Origin: Parvibaculum sp046297875
GTDB lineage: Bacteria > Pseudomonadota > Alphaproteobacteria > Parvibaculales > Parvibaculaceae
Direction of reading: 5' to 3'
Assembly: GCF_046297875.1 (NCBI RefSeq)
Contig: NZ_JBKBHD010000001.1
Location: 930,001 to 994,000, forward strand
Length of the DNA: 64,000 bases
The notes beneath the pieces are model-generated. The model was not told where the DNA came from and searched no databases. It saw nothing but the letters and a program-made list of their open reading frames with translations. The position numbers and the translations under genes are program-made. Positions 6,842 through 15,652 of the stretch are shown here, in pieces (position 1 is the first letter of the stretch; every line of letters starts with the position of its first letter).

Positions 6842-8875
6842 TTATGACGAATAAAATATCCCCCGCTTCATTTCCTCGATCAGCGCGGCCGCATCCGTGA
6901 CCGGGAGCGAGCAGGTTTCTCCGGCGCAGACATAGGCGGTCGGCTTGCCGTCCACCGCCGTCTTGCCTTGTGCCGGGTGGGAGGCGGGGAGCGACGCGCC
7001 GTCCGCGACGCGCATCAAAACGCGGGCAGGGCAGGAGACGGAGAAGGCGGCGCGGGCGAGGGGGGCGGTTTCTTCCGCGCTTCCGATCAGCACCACCTGC
7101 ACCGGGCGGAGCCGCGTGTCGAGGCTCGCGATGAAGCTACCCAAGGGAAAGATGTTCTGCTGCAACTCGCCGGCAAAGGCGCGGATGAGCGCGTCGGCCT
7201 TTGCGAGATATTCGTCCTTCCCGGTCATCAGGCCGAGCCGCGTCAGCACGCCGGGCAGCACGCCGTTTGCGGCAGGCGTTGCATCGTCCGAAACCGTCCG
7301 CCTACGGATGATGAGGGCAGGGGCGTCGGAGGCGGTGAAGAAATAGCCGCCATTCACCGCGTCGGCGTACCACGCGTCGAGTTCCGCGATCAGGCTTTCG
7401 GCATCGGCCACATATGCCGTGTCCCCGGTCGCCTCGGCAAGCGCCAATGCGGCATCGGCCATATTGGCAAGATCGTCCGCCATGGCGAGGTGCTGCAAGC
7501 GGCCCTCGCGCCAGGCGTGGTGCAGGCGGCCATCAATTCGCATGGTGCCCATCACGAAGCGGAAGGCGGATGCCGCCATTTCCACCCATTCGCTTTCATT
7601 GAAGGCGGCGCCCGAGCGGGCAAGGGCGGCGATCATCAGCCCGTTCCAGTCGGCCAGCACCTTGTCGTCGAAGCCCGGATGGACACGCAGATCGCGCTCG
7701 ACGAAGGCGCGCGCCTTCAACGGTTCGAGTGCGGCTTCTTCTTCGGCCGTCAGCGGCGCATCGGCGCGGGCGAGCCGATTGAGAATATTGGTCTCCTCCC
7801 AATTGCCCTCGGCCGAAACGTTGTAGGCCGCCTTGAAGAGGCCGGCTTCTGCCGGCGTGAAGAGATTGTCAATCTCGGCTTCGGACCAGACATAGAACTT
7901 GCCCTCGACGCCTTCGCTGTCGGCGTCCAGAGATGCGGCGAAGGCGCCGCCTTCCACGGTCATTTCCCGCGCCAGCCATTCGACCGTTTCGCGGATGCGG
8001 CGCTCGTAAAGCGGCTTCCGGGTCTCCTGCCAGGCGAGCGTCAGCAGGTCGATCAGCAGGGCATTGTCGTAGAGCATCTTTTCGAAATGCGGCGCGAGCC
8101 AGAACTCGTCCACCGAATAGCGCGCATAGCCGCCGCCCAGATGGTCGTAAATGCCGCCTTCCGACATATGGTCGAGGGCGCGCAGCACGGGCGCCGCGAA
8201 ATCGTCGCGGGCCGTGCGCAGATGAACGCGCCAGAGAAGCGAGAGAAGGGGCACTTGCGGGAATTTCGGTGCGCCGCGAATACCGCCATGAACAGGGTCC
8301 ATGATCTCCGCAAGTTTCTCCGCCACGATCACCGGCACTTCGGGTGTCGGCTCGCCGGGCCGCGCCGTCTCGGCCTGTTTCTTCAGCGCGTCTGTCAGCG
8401 CCGCGCGGTTCTTGTATACCTTGGCCGGCTCCTCGCGGAAGATGCGCGAGATTTCCTGCAAGACCTGCACGAAGCCGGGACGGCCGTAATTCGCTTCCTT
8501 CGGAAAATAGGTGCCGCCCCAGAAGGGTTCGCCATCCGGCGTCAGAAACATGGTCAGCGGCCAGCCGCCCTGCTGCCCGAGCATATGGAGCGCCGACATA
8601 TAGATCGCGTCGATATCGGGCCGCTCCTCGCGATCGACCTTGATGTTGACGAAGTGCTCGTTCATCACGGCCGCCGTCGCCTCGTCCTCGAAACTTTCAT
8701 GCGCCATGACATGGCACCAGTGGCAGGCGGCATAGCCGACCGATAGCAGGATCGGCTTCTTCTCCTTGCTCGCCGCGTTCAGCGCCTCTTCGCCCCAGGG
8801 CCGCCAATGCACCGGATTGTCCGCGTGCTGGAGGAGATAGGGGCTCGTTTCGTCGCGCAGGAAATTTCGTGACAT
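6842..8875 (-). CDS. DUF255 thioredoxin-fold / glycosidase-like protein (YyaL, SPATA20 family)
   Basis: This 677-aa protein has an N-terminal thioredoxin-like domain with the family signature CHWCH at 51-55 and MAHESFEDEATA after it, followed by a large (alpha/alpha)6-barrel region of the six-hairpin glycosidase type with DNALLIDLL and DFNGLMI-like motifs (here LADWNGLMIAALARSG). Family members are widespread but their reaction is not established. Start: ATG 8875 gives MSRNFLRDETSPYLLQHADN, which matches the usual family N-terminus; an upstream ATG at 8929 would add 18 residues. It is divergent from the small gene at 8962. Confidence 0.92.
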   Translation of the reverse strand: MSRNFLRDETSPYLLQHADNPVHWRPWGEEALNAASKEKKPILLSVGYAACHWCHVMAHESFEDEATAAVMNEHFVNIKVDREERPDIDAIYMSALHMLGQQGGWPLTMFLTPDGEPFWGGTYFPKEANYGRPGFVQVLQEISRIFREEPAKVYKNRAALTDALKKQAETARPGEPTPEVPVIVAEKLAEIMDPVHGGIRGAPKFPQVPLLSLLWRVHLRTARDDFAAPVLRALDHMSEGGIYDHLGGGYARYSVDEFWLAPHFEKMLYDNALLIDLLTLAWQETRKPLYERRIRETVEWLAREMTVEGGAFAASLDADSEGVEGKFYVWSEAEIDNLFTPAEAGLFKAAYNVSAEGNWEETNILNRLARADAPLTAEEEAALEPLKARAFVERDLRVHPGFDDKVLADWNGLMIAALARSGAAFNESEWVEMAASAFRFVMGTMRIDGRLHHAWREGRLQHLAMADDLANMADAALALAEATGDTAYVADAESLIAELDAWYADAVNGGYFFTASDAPALIIRRRTVSDDATPAANGVLPGVLTRLGLMTGKDEYLAKADALIRAFAGELQQNIFPLGSFIASLDTRLRPVQVVLIGSAEETAPLARAAFSVSCPARVLMRVADGASLPASHPAQGKTAVDGKPTAYVCAGETCSLPVTDAAALIEEMKRGIFYSS

Positions 8876-8961
8876 GAGGGCTTTCGGACGGTTCACTTGG
8901 GCAATATTTGTTGCGGCAATGTGGGCCATAAGTGCGGCCCCGTCGAGAAAGAGATAAGGCG

Positions 8962-9246
8962 ATGAAAGTCACAATCGATGTCGAACTGACGCCCGTCGAA
9001 GCGCGGCGGCTGATGGGCCTGCCGGATCTCGAACCGATGCAGCAGCGCCTCATCGCAGAGCTTGAAAAGCGCATGGCGTCCAACATGTCCTATGTCGATC
9101 CCGAGCAGATCGCGAAGGCGATCATGCCGGTGGGCGCGCAGGGGCTCGAGCAGTTCCAGAGCCTGCTCTGGGGCATGGCGCAGACGGCGATGGGCGGAGC
9201 CAAGAAACCGGCTGCGAAAAAAGACGGCGCGAAGAAAGAATCCTAG
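8962..9246 (+). CDS. Small conserved alphaproteobacterial protein (DUF6489-like)
   Basis: This 94-aa protein starts MKVTIDVELTPVEARRLMGL and has a central amphipathic region around QGLEQFQSLLWGMAQTAMG, then a lysine/alanine-rich tail (AKKPAAKKDGAKK). From memory it matches the DUF6489 family, whose function is unknown; the composition recalls phasin-like helical proteins. ATG 8962 was chosen over an upstream in-frame ATG because AGATAAGG precedes it at proper distance and the strong conservation starts at MKV. It lies 26 nt upstream of mnmE and may be co-transcribed. Confidence 0.82.
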   Translation: MKVTIDVELTPVEARRLMGLPDLEPMQQRLIAELEKRMASNMSYVDPEQIAKAIMPVGAQGLEQFQSLLWGMAQTAMGGAKKPAAKKDGAKKES

Positions 9247-9272
9247 GCGCACAAGCAACGGATCGATTCGGA

Positions 9273-10580
9273 GTGGAAACGATTTACGCCCTGTCGTCTG
9301 CGGCGGGACGCGCCGGCATTGCCGTGTTGCGTCTTTCGGGCCCGCATGTGCGCCGTGCTGTCGCCGCGCTGACCGGGCGCGGGCCGGGGCGGCCGCGCGC
9401 CGCGGAACTGCGGCGGCTCAGCGACCCCGAAACCGGCGCCGCGCTCGACCGGGGACTCCTTCTGTTCTTCGAGGCGCCCCACAGTTTCACAGGCGAGGAT
9501 GTCGCGGAGTTTCACGTGCATGGCGGGCGCGCTGTCGTGGCCGCGGTGCTCGCGGCGCTTGCGAAGATCGAAGGCTTGCGGGCGGCGGCGCCCGGCGAGT
9601 TCACGCGGCGCGCATTCGAGGCGGGAAAGCTCGATCTCACGGAAGTCGAAGGGCTTGCCGATCTCATCGATGCCGAGACGGAGGCGCAGCGCGCCCAGGC
9701 GCTCCGCCAGATGGAAGGCGCGCTTGGGAGCCTGTACGAGGGTTGGCGCGCGCGGCTGATGAAGGCGCTGGCCTATGCCGAAGCCGAAATCGACTTTCCC
9801 GATGAGGAAGTGCCGGGGGATCTCATTGAAAAGCTCGGGCCGGAGATTGCCGCGCTGGCGGCGGAGATTGCCGCCCATCTCAATGATGGCGGCAAGGGCG
9901 AGCGGCTTCGCGACGGTGTCGAGGTCGCCATTGTCGGGCCGCCCAATGCGGGGAAGTCGAGCCTCCTCAACCGGCTCGCAAAGCGCGACGCGGCGATCGT
10001 CTCCGGCGAGGCCGGGACGACACGGGATGTACTCGAAGTCCGGCTCGATATTGGCGGTGTGCCGGTGACGCTGGCCGACACGGCGGGCCTTCGGGAGGCG
10101 GGTGGCGAAATCGAGCGGGAAGGGGTGCGCCGCGCGCTCGCAATGGCGGAGGCGGCGGACCTCCGCATTGTCGTCGCGGCGCCAGATGCGGGCGGCGATT
10201 TCGCGCTGGCGCGGGGGGACGATATCCGCGTCTTCAACAAGCTCGATCTCGCGGGCGAGGTTCCGGCGGGTGCGATTGGCGTGTCGGCGCTGACGGGGGC
10301 GGGGCTTGAGCGGCTGGAAGCGGCGCTGCAAGATCGGATCGGCGCAGCCTTTGAGGCGCGCGAGCATCCCGTCATCACAAGGGCGCGGCACCGCGAGGGG
10401 CTTCGCGATTGCATGGTGTCGCTCGACCGGGCGGGGGAGGCCCTCGGGCGCGGGCTCGATGCGGAGCTGGTGGCGGAGGATTTGCGGCTCGCGGCGCGGG
10501 CGCTCGGCCGGATCACGGGGCGGGTCGATGTGGAAGACCTGCTCGATGTGATCTTTCGCGATTTCTGCATCGGGAAGTGA
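9273..10580 (+). CDS. mnmE: tRNA uridine-5-carboxymethylaminomethyl modification GTPase MnmE
   Basis: This 435-aa protein works with MnmG to build the 5-carboxymethylaminomethyl group on wobble U34 of certain tRNAs. The N-terminal domain begins METIYALSSAAGRAGIAVLR. The G domain shows G1 GPPNAGKSSL near residue 222, G2 TTRD, G3 DTAGLRE and G4 NKLD, and the protein ends with the catalytic CIGK. Length is typical. The start is GTG 9273. The partner mnmG begins about 290 bp downstream; a family-B repeat and a parS site fill the gap. Confidence 0.97.
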   Translation: METIYALSSAAGRAGIAVLRLSGPHVRRAVAALTGRGPGRPRAAELRRLSDPETGAALDRGLLLFFEAPHSFTGEDVAEFHVHGGRAVVAAVLAALAKIEGLRAAAPGEFTRRAFEAGKLDLTEVEGLADLIDAETEAQRAQALRQMEGALGSLYEGWRARLMKALAYAEAEIDFPDEEVPGDLIEKLGPEIAALAAEIAAHLNDGGKGERLRDGVEVAIVGPPNAGKSSLLNRLAKRDAAIVSGEAGTTRDVLEVRLDIGGVPVTLADTAGLREAGGEIEREGVRRALAMAEAADLRIVVAAPDAGGDFALARGDDIRVFNKLDLAGEVPAGAIGVSALTGAGLERLEAALQDRIGAAFEAREHPVITRARHREGLRDCMVSLDRAGEALGRGLDAELVAEDLRLAARALGRITGRVDVEDLLDVIFRDFCIGK

Positions 10581-10583
10581 AGG

Positions 10584-10652
10584 CCCCTCACCCTTCCGCC
10601 GTCTGCGACGGCTCCCTCCCTCTCCCCGGAGGGGAGAGGGAAGGGTGAGGGG
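10584..10652 (+). repeat. Intergenic hairpin repeat, family B, copy 1 (cloverleaf-like)
   Basis: Perfect 14-nt outer arms (CCCCTCACCCTTCC at 10584-10597 and its reverse complement at 10639-10652) enclose two inner hairpins: GCCGTC/GACGGC with loop TGC (10598-10612) and CCCTCTCCCC/GGGGAGAGGG with loop GGA (10618-10640). The inner and outer arms overlap by two bases, so they may compete. It begins 4 nt after the mnmE stop. Confidence 0.8.
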
Positions 10653-10657
10653 CGCGC

Positions 10658-10673
10658 TGTTTCACGTGAAACA
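10658..10673. promoter_or_regulatory. parS: parS centromere site (perfect)
   Basis: TGTTTCACGTGAAACA is a perfect 16-nt palindrome identical to the conserved bacterial ParB-binding sequence. It sits in the mnmE-mnmG spacer, 3.9 kb from parB. Together with the sites at 12700 and 12814 it marks the centromere region where ParB loads. Confidence 0.95.
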
Positions 10674-10874
10674 TGAGGAATCACCGAATCTGATTCCTTG
10701 ACAAGCACTTGCGGGAGGATCCTCAACTTGGTGGAATCGTGATTCGACTCTGTGGAAAAGTTTGACGCGGGATGCGAGGGCGGTTATTGCTCTGCGCAAT
10801 CTGGCCCGTGAATCCGTTCCTACGGCCACAAGCACTTTTGCTTTTTTGGCATTTCTCCTCCTTCGGTGTTATCG

Positions 10875-12731
10875 ATGACGCGCGAATTCGATGTGATCGT
10901 GATCGGCGGCGGCCATGCGGGCTGCGAGGCGGCATCTGCCGCCGCGCGGGCAGGCGCGCGGACGGCGCTCATCACCCACAAGATCGCGACCATCGGCGAG
11001 ATGTCCTGCAACCCTGCCATCGGAGGGCTTGGCAAGGGCCATCTGGTGCGCGAGGTCGATGCGCTGGACGGCCTGATGGGGCGGATCGCCGATGCGGCTG
11101 GCATCCAGTTCCGGCTGCTGAACCGGCGCAAGGGCCCGGCCGTGCGCGGCCCCCGCGCCCAGGCCGACCGGAAGCTCTACCGGCAGGCGATGCAGGAGGC
11201 GATCCTCAATCACCGCAATCTCGAGGTGATCGAGGGTGGTGTCTCCGATCTCATGGTCGAGGGCGGGGAGGTGCGGGGCGTCATCACCGAGGATGGACGC
11301 CAGTTCCGCACGCGGTGCGTGGTGCTGACCACGGGCACGTTCCTCCGGGGAATGATTCATATTGGGACAGAGCGCATTCCGGCGGGCCGGGTTGGCGAGG
11401 CGCCGGCGCTCGGCCTGTCCGACCGTCTCTACGGGCTCGGCCTCAAGCGCGGCCGCCTCAAGACCGGGACGCCACCGCGGCTTGCGGCGGACAGTATCGA
11501 TTGGGCCTCGCTCGAGGAGCAACCGGGCGACAATCCGCCGGTGCCGTTCTCCTTCCTCACGCGGGAGATCACGACGCCGCAGGTCTCCTGCCATATCACG
11601 CGGACGACCGAAACAGGGCACCGGATCATCGAGGAGAACCTGAAATTCTCCCCGGTCTATGCGGGCCGGATCGAAGGGGTGGGGCCGCGCTATTGCCCTT
11701 CCATCGAGGACAAGGTGGTGCGCTTCCGCGAGCGGGACAGCCACCAGATTTTTCTTGAGCCGGAAGGGCTCGACGACGACACGATCTATCCGAACGGGAT
11801 TTCGACGGCGCTGCCGGAAGAGGTGCAGCTTGCCTTCCTCAAGACCATTCCTGGGCTTGAGAAGGTCGCGATGAAGCGCGCCGGCTATGCCATCGAGTAT
11901 GACTATATCGACCCACGGGAACTGACGCCGGTGCTCGAAGCAAGGAAGCTGCCGGGGCTTTATCTTGCGGGCCAGATCAATGGCACCACGGGCTATGAGG
12001 AAGCGGCGGCGCAGGGTCTTGTAGCGGGCCTCAATGCGGCGCTGGCCGCCAAGGGCTCCGATCCCTTCATTCTCGACCGGGCGGAAGCCTATACCGGCGT
12101 GATGATCGACGATCTTATCACGCGGGGTGTTTCCGAGCCCTATCGCATGTTTACCTCGCGGGCCGAATACCGGCTGACGCTCAGGGCCGATAATGCCGAT
12201 CAGCGGCTGACCGGGGCGGGGATTGCCGCGGGCGTCGTGGGCGAGGCGAGGGCGGAGGCTTTCCAGGCCAAGGAAGTGGCTCTGGAGGCTGCGCGGGCGC
12301 TGTGTGGCGGGCTGTCCGCGTCACCGAGCGAACTTGCCCGGCAGGGGCTCAAGGTCAATCAGGACGGTGTTGCGCGCTCCGTGGGCGATCTGCTGGCCTA
12401 TCCGGATGTCGATATGGCGCGGCTTGGGGCGATCTGGCCGGATTTGCAGGCGATTGAGCCCCATATCGCCGAGCAGGTGGAGATCGAGGCGCAGTATTCG
12501 GGCTATCTCGACCGGCAGGAGGCCGATATCAGGGCTTTCCGCAAGGATGAGGGGCTGACGCTGCCTTCTGGCATCGATTATTCGGCTATTTCGGGGCTTT
12601 CCATTGAGGTGCGGCAGAAGCTGGCAGCGGCGCGGCCGGCCACGCTTGGTCAGGCGGCGAGGGTGGACGGCGTGACCCCGGCGGCGCTCACAACGTTAAT
12701 GATTCACGTGAAACAAAAGCGCACAGCTTGA
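10875..12731 (+). CDS. mnmG: tRNA uridine-5-carboxymethylaminomethyl modification enzyme MnmG (GidA)
   Basis: This 618-aa FAD-dependent protein is the partner of MnmE in wobble-uridine modification. The Rossmann FAD site is at the N-terminus (VIVIGGGHAGCEAA), followed by GEMSCNPAIGG with the conserved catalytic cysteine, and GQINGTTGYEEAAAQG near residue 370. I used ATG 10875 (MTREFDVIVIGGG); a GTG three codons upstream is possible. The region before the start shows no obvious ribosome site. The 3' end contains a near-consensus parS. The stop overlaps the possible upstream start region of rsmG. Confidence 0.97.
   Translation: MTREFDVIVIGGGHAGCEAASAAARAGARTALITHKIATIGEMSCNPAIGGLGKGHLVREVDALDGLMGRIADAAGIQFRLLNRRKGPAVRGPRAQADRKLYRQAMQEAILNHRNLEVIEGGVSDLMVEGGEVRGVITEDGRQFRTRCVVLTTGTFLRGMIHIGTERIPAGRVGEAPALGLSDRLYGLGLKRGRLKTGTPPRLAADSIDWASLEEQPGDNPPVPFSFLTREITTPQVSCHITRTTETGHRIIEENLKFSPVYAGRIEGVGPRYCPSIEDKVVRFRERDSHQIFLEPEGLDDDTIYPNGISTALPEEVQLAFLKTIPGLEKVAMKRAGYAIEYDYIDPRELTPVLEARKLPGLYLAGQINGTTGYEEAAAQGLVAGLNAALAAKGSDPFILDRAEAYTGVMIDDLITRGVSEPYRMFTSRAEYRLTLRADNADQRLTGAGIAAGVVGEARAEAFQAKEVALEAARALCGGLSASPSELARQGLKVNQDGVARSVGDLLAYPDVDMARLGAIWPDLQAIEPHIAEQVEIEAQYSGYLDRQEADIRAFRKDEGLTLPSGIDYSAISGLSIEVRQKLAAARPATLGQAARVDGVTPAALTTLMIHVKQKRTA
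12700..12715. promoter_or_regulatory. parS: parS-like site, one mismatch, inside 3' end of mnmG
   Basis: TGATTCACGTGAAACA differs from the perfect site only at position 3 (A for T). It lies in the last codons of mnmG. Single-mismatch sites like this usually still bind ParB, though more weakly. Confidence 0.8.
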
Positions 12732-12745
12732 GGCCTACATCTAGT

Positions 12746-13426
12746 ATGGCCCAACATATAGTGTCCGGTAGCTCCCAAGTCATTGATGCGGAATCCTTTT
12801 CCGCCGCGACACATGTTTCACGTGAAACAATTGCCCTGCTCACGCAATACGAGTCTCTGCTCCGGAAGTGGCAGAAAAGCATAAATCTCGTCTCGGCGGC
12901 GACGCTGGAGGAGCTTTGGCGACGTCATATGCTCGATTCTGCCCAGTTGGCGGGACTCGCGCCCGATGGGGCGCTGCGCTGGGCCGATCTCGGCTCCGGT
13001 GGCGGATTTCCGGGGCTGGTCGTGGCCATTCTGCTCAGGGAGAGGCCCGGTTTCGAGATGCATCTGGTCGAAAGCGACCAGCGGAAATGCGTCTTCATGC
13101 GGGAGGTGATCCGCGTGACAGGGGCGCCCGCAAAGGTCCATAATGCGAGGATCGAGGCCTTTACCGAAGGGGCAGGGGTTTTCGATGTGGTTTCGGCCAG
13201 GGCGCTGGCGCCGCTGCCCCGGCTGTTCGGCTGGGCGGCTCCGCTATTCGGCCCCTCCACGCTGGGCCTCTTTTTGAAGGGGCAAGGACTACAGGACGAA
13301 TTGACCGAAGCCCGGAAACAATGGATATTCGAGGCTGAACATTCCCCCAGTCAGTCGGACCCCGGCGGTTCCGTGCTGAAGGTGAGAGGCCTCCATGGAT
13401 CAGACCGACAAGACGCTGGTAGCTGA
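12746..13426 (+). CDS. rsmG: 16S rRNA (guanine-527-N7)-methyltransferase RsmG (GidB)
   Basis: This 226-aa protein methylates G527 of 16S rRNA using S-adenosylmethionine. The cofactor-binding motif DLGSGGGFPGLVVAILL is near residue 77, and RALAPLPRL lies in the C-terminal half, both diagnostic. I chose ATG 12746; a TTG at 12728 overlapping the mnmG stop is an alternative. The gene body contains a perfect parS at codons 23-28, so the encoded residues THVSRETI are partly fixed by DNA function. Its 3' end overlaps parA by 32 nt. Confidence 0.96.
   Translation: MAQHIVSGSSQVIDAESFSAATHVSRETIALLTQYESLLRKWQKSINLVSAATLEELWRRHMLDSAQLAGLAPDGALRWADLGSGGGFPGLVVAILLRERPGFEMHLVESDQRKCVFMREVIRVTGAPAKVHNARIEAFTEGAGVFDVVSARALAPLPRLFGWAAPLFGPSTLGLFLKGQGLQDELTEARKQWIFEAEHSPSQSDPGGSVLKVRGLHGSDRQDAGS
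12814..12829. promoter_or_regulatory. parS: parS centromere site (perfect), inside rsmG
   Basis: A second perfect TGTTTCACGTGAAACA palindrome, inside the 5' part of rsmG and 1.7 kb from parB. Placement of parS in mnmG/rsmG is common in bacteria with this gene order. Confidence 0.95.
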
Positions 13427-14342
13427 CGCGGCAAAGGCAGCCGCTTCCATTCCTTCCACGCAAGGCACTACCGGGTCGGACCGGCTTGTTGCTCCGTCCA
13501 CGGATCGTCCGCGCATTCTCGTCGTCGCCAATCAGAAGGGCGGCGTCGGCAAGACAACCACGGCCATCAATCTCGGCACCGCACTTGCCGCTGTCGGCGA
13601 GCGCGTGCTGATCGTCGATCTCGACCCGCAGGGCAATGCCAGCACGGGCCTAGGCATCACGACGGCGGAACGCAAGGTGTCGGCTTATGATGTGCTGATC
13701 GGTGCTGCGCTTATTGAAGATGCGGTGGTGCCGACGAAAGTGCCCGGCCTCGATATTGTTCCGTCCACGATGGATTTGCTTGGCGCCGAGCTGGAGCTTG
13801 CAACGGTGCAGCGCCGCTCGCACCGGCTGCGCGATGCGCTGGCGCGGATGCCGCGCAATGGCAAGCAGCGCGAGACGAGCGATGCCGAAAAGGCGATGAC
13901 GGCACGGCCCTATTCCTATCTGCTGATCGACTGCCCACCCTCGCTGAACCTGCTCACCATCAATGCGATGACGGCGGCGGATGCGATCCTGGTGCCGCTG
14001 CAATGCGAGTTCTTCGCACTGGAAGGTTTGAGCCAGTTGCTGCGCACGGTGGAGCGGGTCAAGACCAGCCTCAATCCGCGGCTCGAAATTCAGGGCATCG
14101 TGCTCACCATGTTCGATCAGCGCAACAAGCTGTCGGATCAGGTGGCGAGCGATGTGCGCACCCATCTCGGCGACAAGGTCTATCGCACGGTCATTCCGCG
14201 CAATGTGCGCATCTCGGAAGCGCCGTCCTATGGCAAGCCGGCGCTGGTCTACGATCATCGCTGCGCCGGCTCCAAGGCCTATATGAAACTCGCGGCGGAA
14301 ATGATCCAGCGCGAGCGGGCGATCCGCCGTTCGGCGGCATGA
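13395..14342 (+). CDS. parA: Chromosome-partitioning ATPase ParA
   Basis: This 315-aa deviant-Walker ATPase forms the nucleoid gradient that moves ParB-parS complexes. Walker A KGGVGKTTTAIN is near residue 48, LIVDLDPQGNASTGLG follows, and LIDCPPSLNLLTINAMTAADA forms the switch. Compared with Caulobacter ParA (about 267 aa) there is an N-terminal extension of about 38 residues rich in Ala/Thr/Ser and a short charged insert (near RNGKQRETSDAEKAM, about residue 155). No internal start gives a standard N-terminus. It overlaps rsmG by 32 nt and precedes parB. Confidence 0.97.
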   Translation: MDQTDKTLVADAAKAAASIPSTQGTTGSDRLVAPSTDRPRILVVANQKGGVGKTTTAINLGTALAAVGERVLIVDLDPQGNASTGLGITTAERKVSAYDVLIGAALIEDAVVPTKVPGLDIVPSTMDLLGAELELATVQRRSHRLRDALARMPRNGKQRETSDAEKAMTARPYSYLLIDCPPSLNLLTINAMTAADAILVPLQCEFFALEGLSQLLRTVERVKTSLNPRLEIQGIVLTMFDQRNKLSDQVASDVRTHLGDKVYRTVIPRNVRISEAPSYGKPALVYDHRCAGSKAYMKLAAEMIQRERAIRRSAA

Positions 14343-14405
14343 TTTTCGGGATTCGTCAGGGCAGGGGGCTGACCCGTCTGAAGAAAATCTCTTAACCGTT
14401 TGAAA

Positions 14406-14419
14406 CCATTTGAAAATGG
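14406..14419. promoter_or_regulatory. Short dyad upstream of parB (possible operator)
   Basis: CCATTT-GA-AAATGG is a perfect 6-bp dyad in the 227-nt spacer between parA and parB, 151 nt before the parB start. The spacer is long for two partner genes usually co-transcribed, so parB may have its own promoter here. No -35/-10 pair is convincing. Confidence 0.3.
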
Positions 14420-14569
14420 GTCATACGAGGTAGGGCTGGAGGCCGCGAAACCCGAATTTTCCGCCATTGTTGGCGGGTAGGGCCGGCGCTACCGGATGTG
14501 CGGTCAAAAGTGCTAGAGTGGCGGCCAGAGGCGGACAGGATCTTGACGGAAGGCATTGGAAGGGAAGCG

Positions 14570-15490
14570 ATGGCAATGGCAGAGGATACACCCAGCCGGC
14601 TCGGACGTGGTCTTGCGGCGCTGATCGGCGAGGACACCGCCTTTGCGCTGGGCGACAGGGAAGCGCCTGCCCCGCGCGGCGTGCGCGAGGTGCCGATCGA
14701 GTTCCTGCGGCCCAACCCCTTCCAGCCGCGCCACACCTTCCGGCCGGAGGATCTTGAAGACCTCGCCAACTCTGTGCGCGAGAAGGGCATCCTGCAGCCG
14801 ATCGTCGTCAGGCCCGTTGCCGGTGAGGCAAATGCCTTCGAGATCGTCGCGGGCGAGCGGCGCTGGCGCGCGGCCCAGGCCGCGCAGCTCCATCAGGTGC
14901 CGGTGATCGTCAAGGAACTGAGCGACGCCGAATCGCTCGAAATCGCAATCATCGAAAATGTGCAGCGCGCCGATCTCAACGCCGTCGAAGAGGCGGCGGG
15001 CTATGAACGGCTGATGCAGCAGTTCGATTACACGCAGGAGAAGCTGTCGAAGCTGATCGGCAAGAGCCGTTCCCATGTCGCCAATACGCTGCGGCTGCTC
15101 TCGCTGCCCGATGGCGTGCGCGGGCTGATCGAGGAAGGCAAGCTCACGGCCGGTCAGGCGCGGCCGCTGATCGGCCATGAGCGGGCCGAGGATTTTGCGC
15201 GCGAGATCGTCGCCCGGGGATTGTCGGCCCGCGAGGCGGAAGCGCTGACACGGAAAGCCGAGGCGCCGTCGCATGCGGGCACGAAGCCCAAGGCGCTGCC
15301 GAAGGCAGAGAAAGATGCCGACACGCTGGCGCTGGAAAAAAACATTTCCGACCAGCTTGGCCTCAAGGTCGAGATTTCCTATTCGGGCGAGAAGGGCGGC
15401 GAGGTGAAAATCGCCTACAAGACGCTCGAACAGCTCGACGAGATCTGCCGCCGTCTCGCCGGCCGCCCAGCGCAGAAGATGCAGCACTAG
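14570..15490 (+). CDS. parB: Chromosome-partitioning protein ParB
   Basis: This 306-aa CTPase binds parS and spreads along DNA. After the ParA-activating N-terminus (SRLGRGLAALIGED) come the ParB/Srx boxes NPFQPRHTF, IVAGERRWRAAQAA and IENVQRADLNAVEEA, then the helix-turn-helix (EKLSKLIGKSRSHVANTLRL) that reads parS, and the C-terminal dimer domain ending near ICRRLAGRPAQKMQH. ATG 14570 is preceded by GGAAGGGAAGCG; ATG 14576 (MAEDTPSRLG) is equally possible. A longer frame exists to 14498 but has no family support. Confidence 0.97.
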   Translation: MAMAEDTPSRLGRGLAALIGEDTAFALGDREAPAPRGVREVPIEFLRPNPFQPRHTFRPEDLEDLANSVREKGILQPIVVRPVAGEANAFEIVAGERRWRAAQAAQLHQVPVIVKELSDAESLEIAIIENVQRADLNAVEEAAGYERLMQQFDYTQEKLSKLIGKSRSHVANTLRLLSLPDGVRGLIEEGKLTAGQARPLIGHERAEDFAREIVARGLSAREAEALTRKAEAPSHAGTKPKALPKAEKDADTLALEKNISDQLGLKVEISYSGEKGGEVKIAYKTLEQLDEICRRLAGRPAQKMQH

Positions 15491-15548
15491 GGATCGTCCG
15501 GATACGGAGGAGTGGCCCCGCTCTCGCGAGCGCAGAACCTGGCCGCTT

Positions 15549-15613
15549 CCCTCACCCTTCCCACCACCGCTTCGCGCCGGCGGGCCCCTTCCCTCTCCCC
15601 GAAGGGGAGAGGG
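15549..15613 (+). repeat. Intergenic hairpin repeat, family B, copy 2
   Basis: Starts CCCTCACCCTTCC as in copy 1, has a GC-rich variable middle, and ends with the hairpin CCCTCTCCCC/GGGGAGAGGG (15591-15600 with 15604-15613, loop GAA). The matching right outer arm is missing here but is supplied by copy 3 in inverted orientation. It lies downstream of parB. Confidence 0.72.
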
Positions 15614-15652
15614 AGATATGCAGATTGTCCTGACCTAGACAAATTCACCTTT

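Noticed and set aside
6968..8746. 592-aa plus-strand frame
   Set aside because: Antisense shadow of the DUF255 gene.
9509..9524. A further parS inside mnmE
   Set aside because: Only TTTCACGTGCAT is present; the right half-site is broken, so it is not counted.
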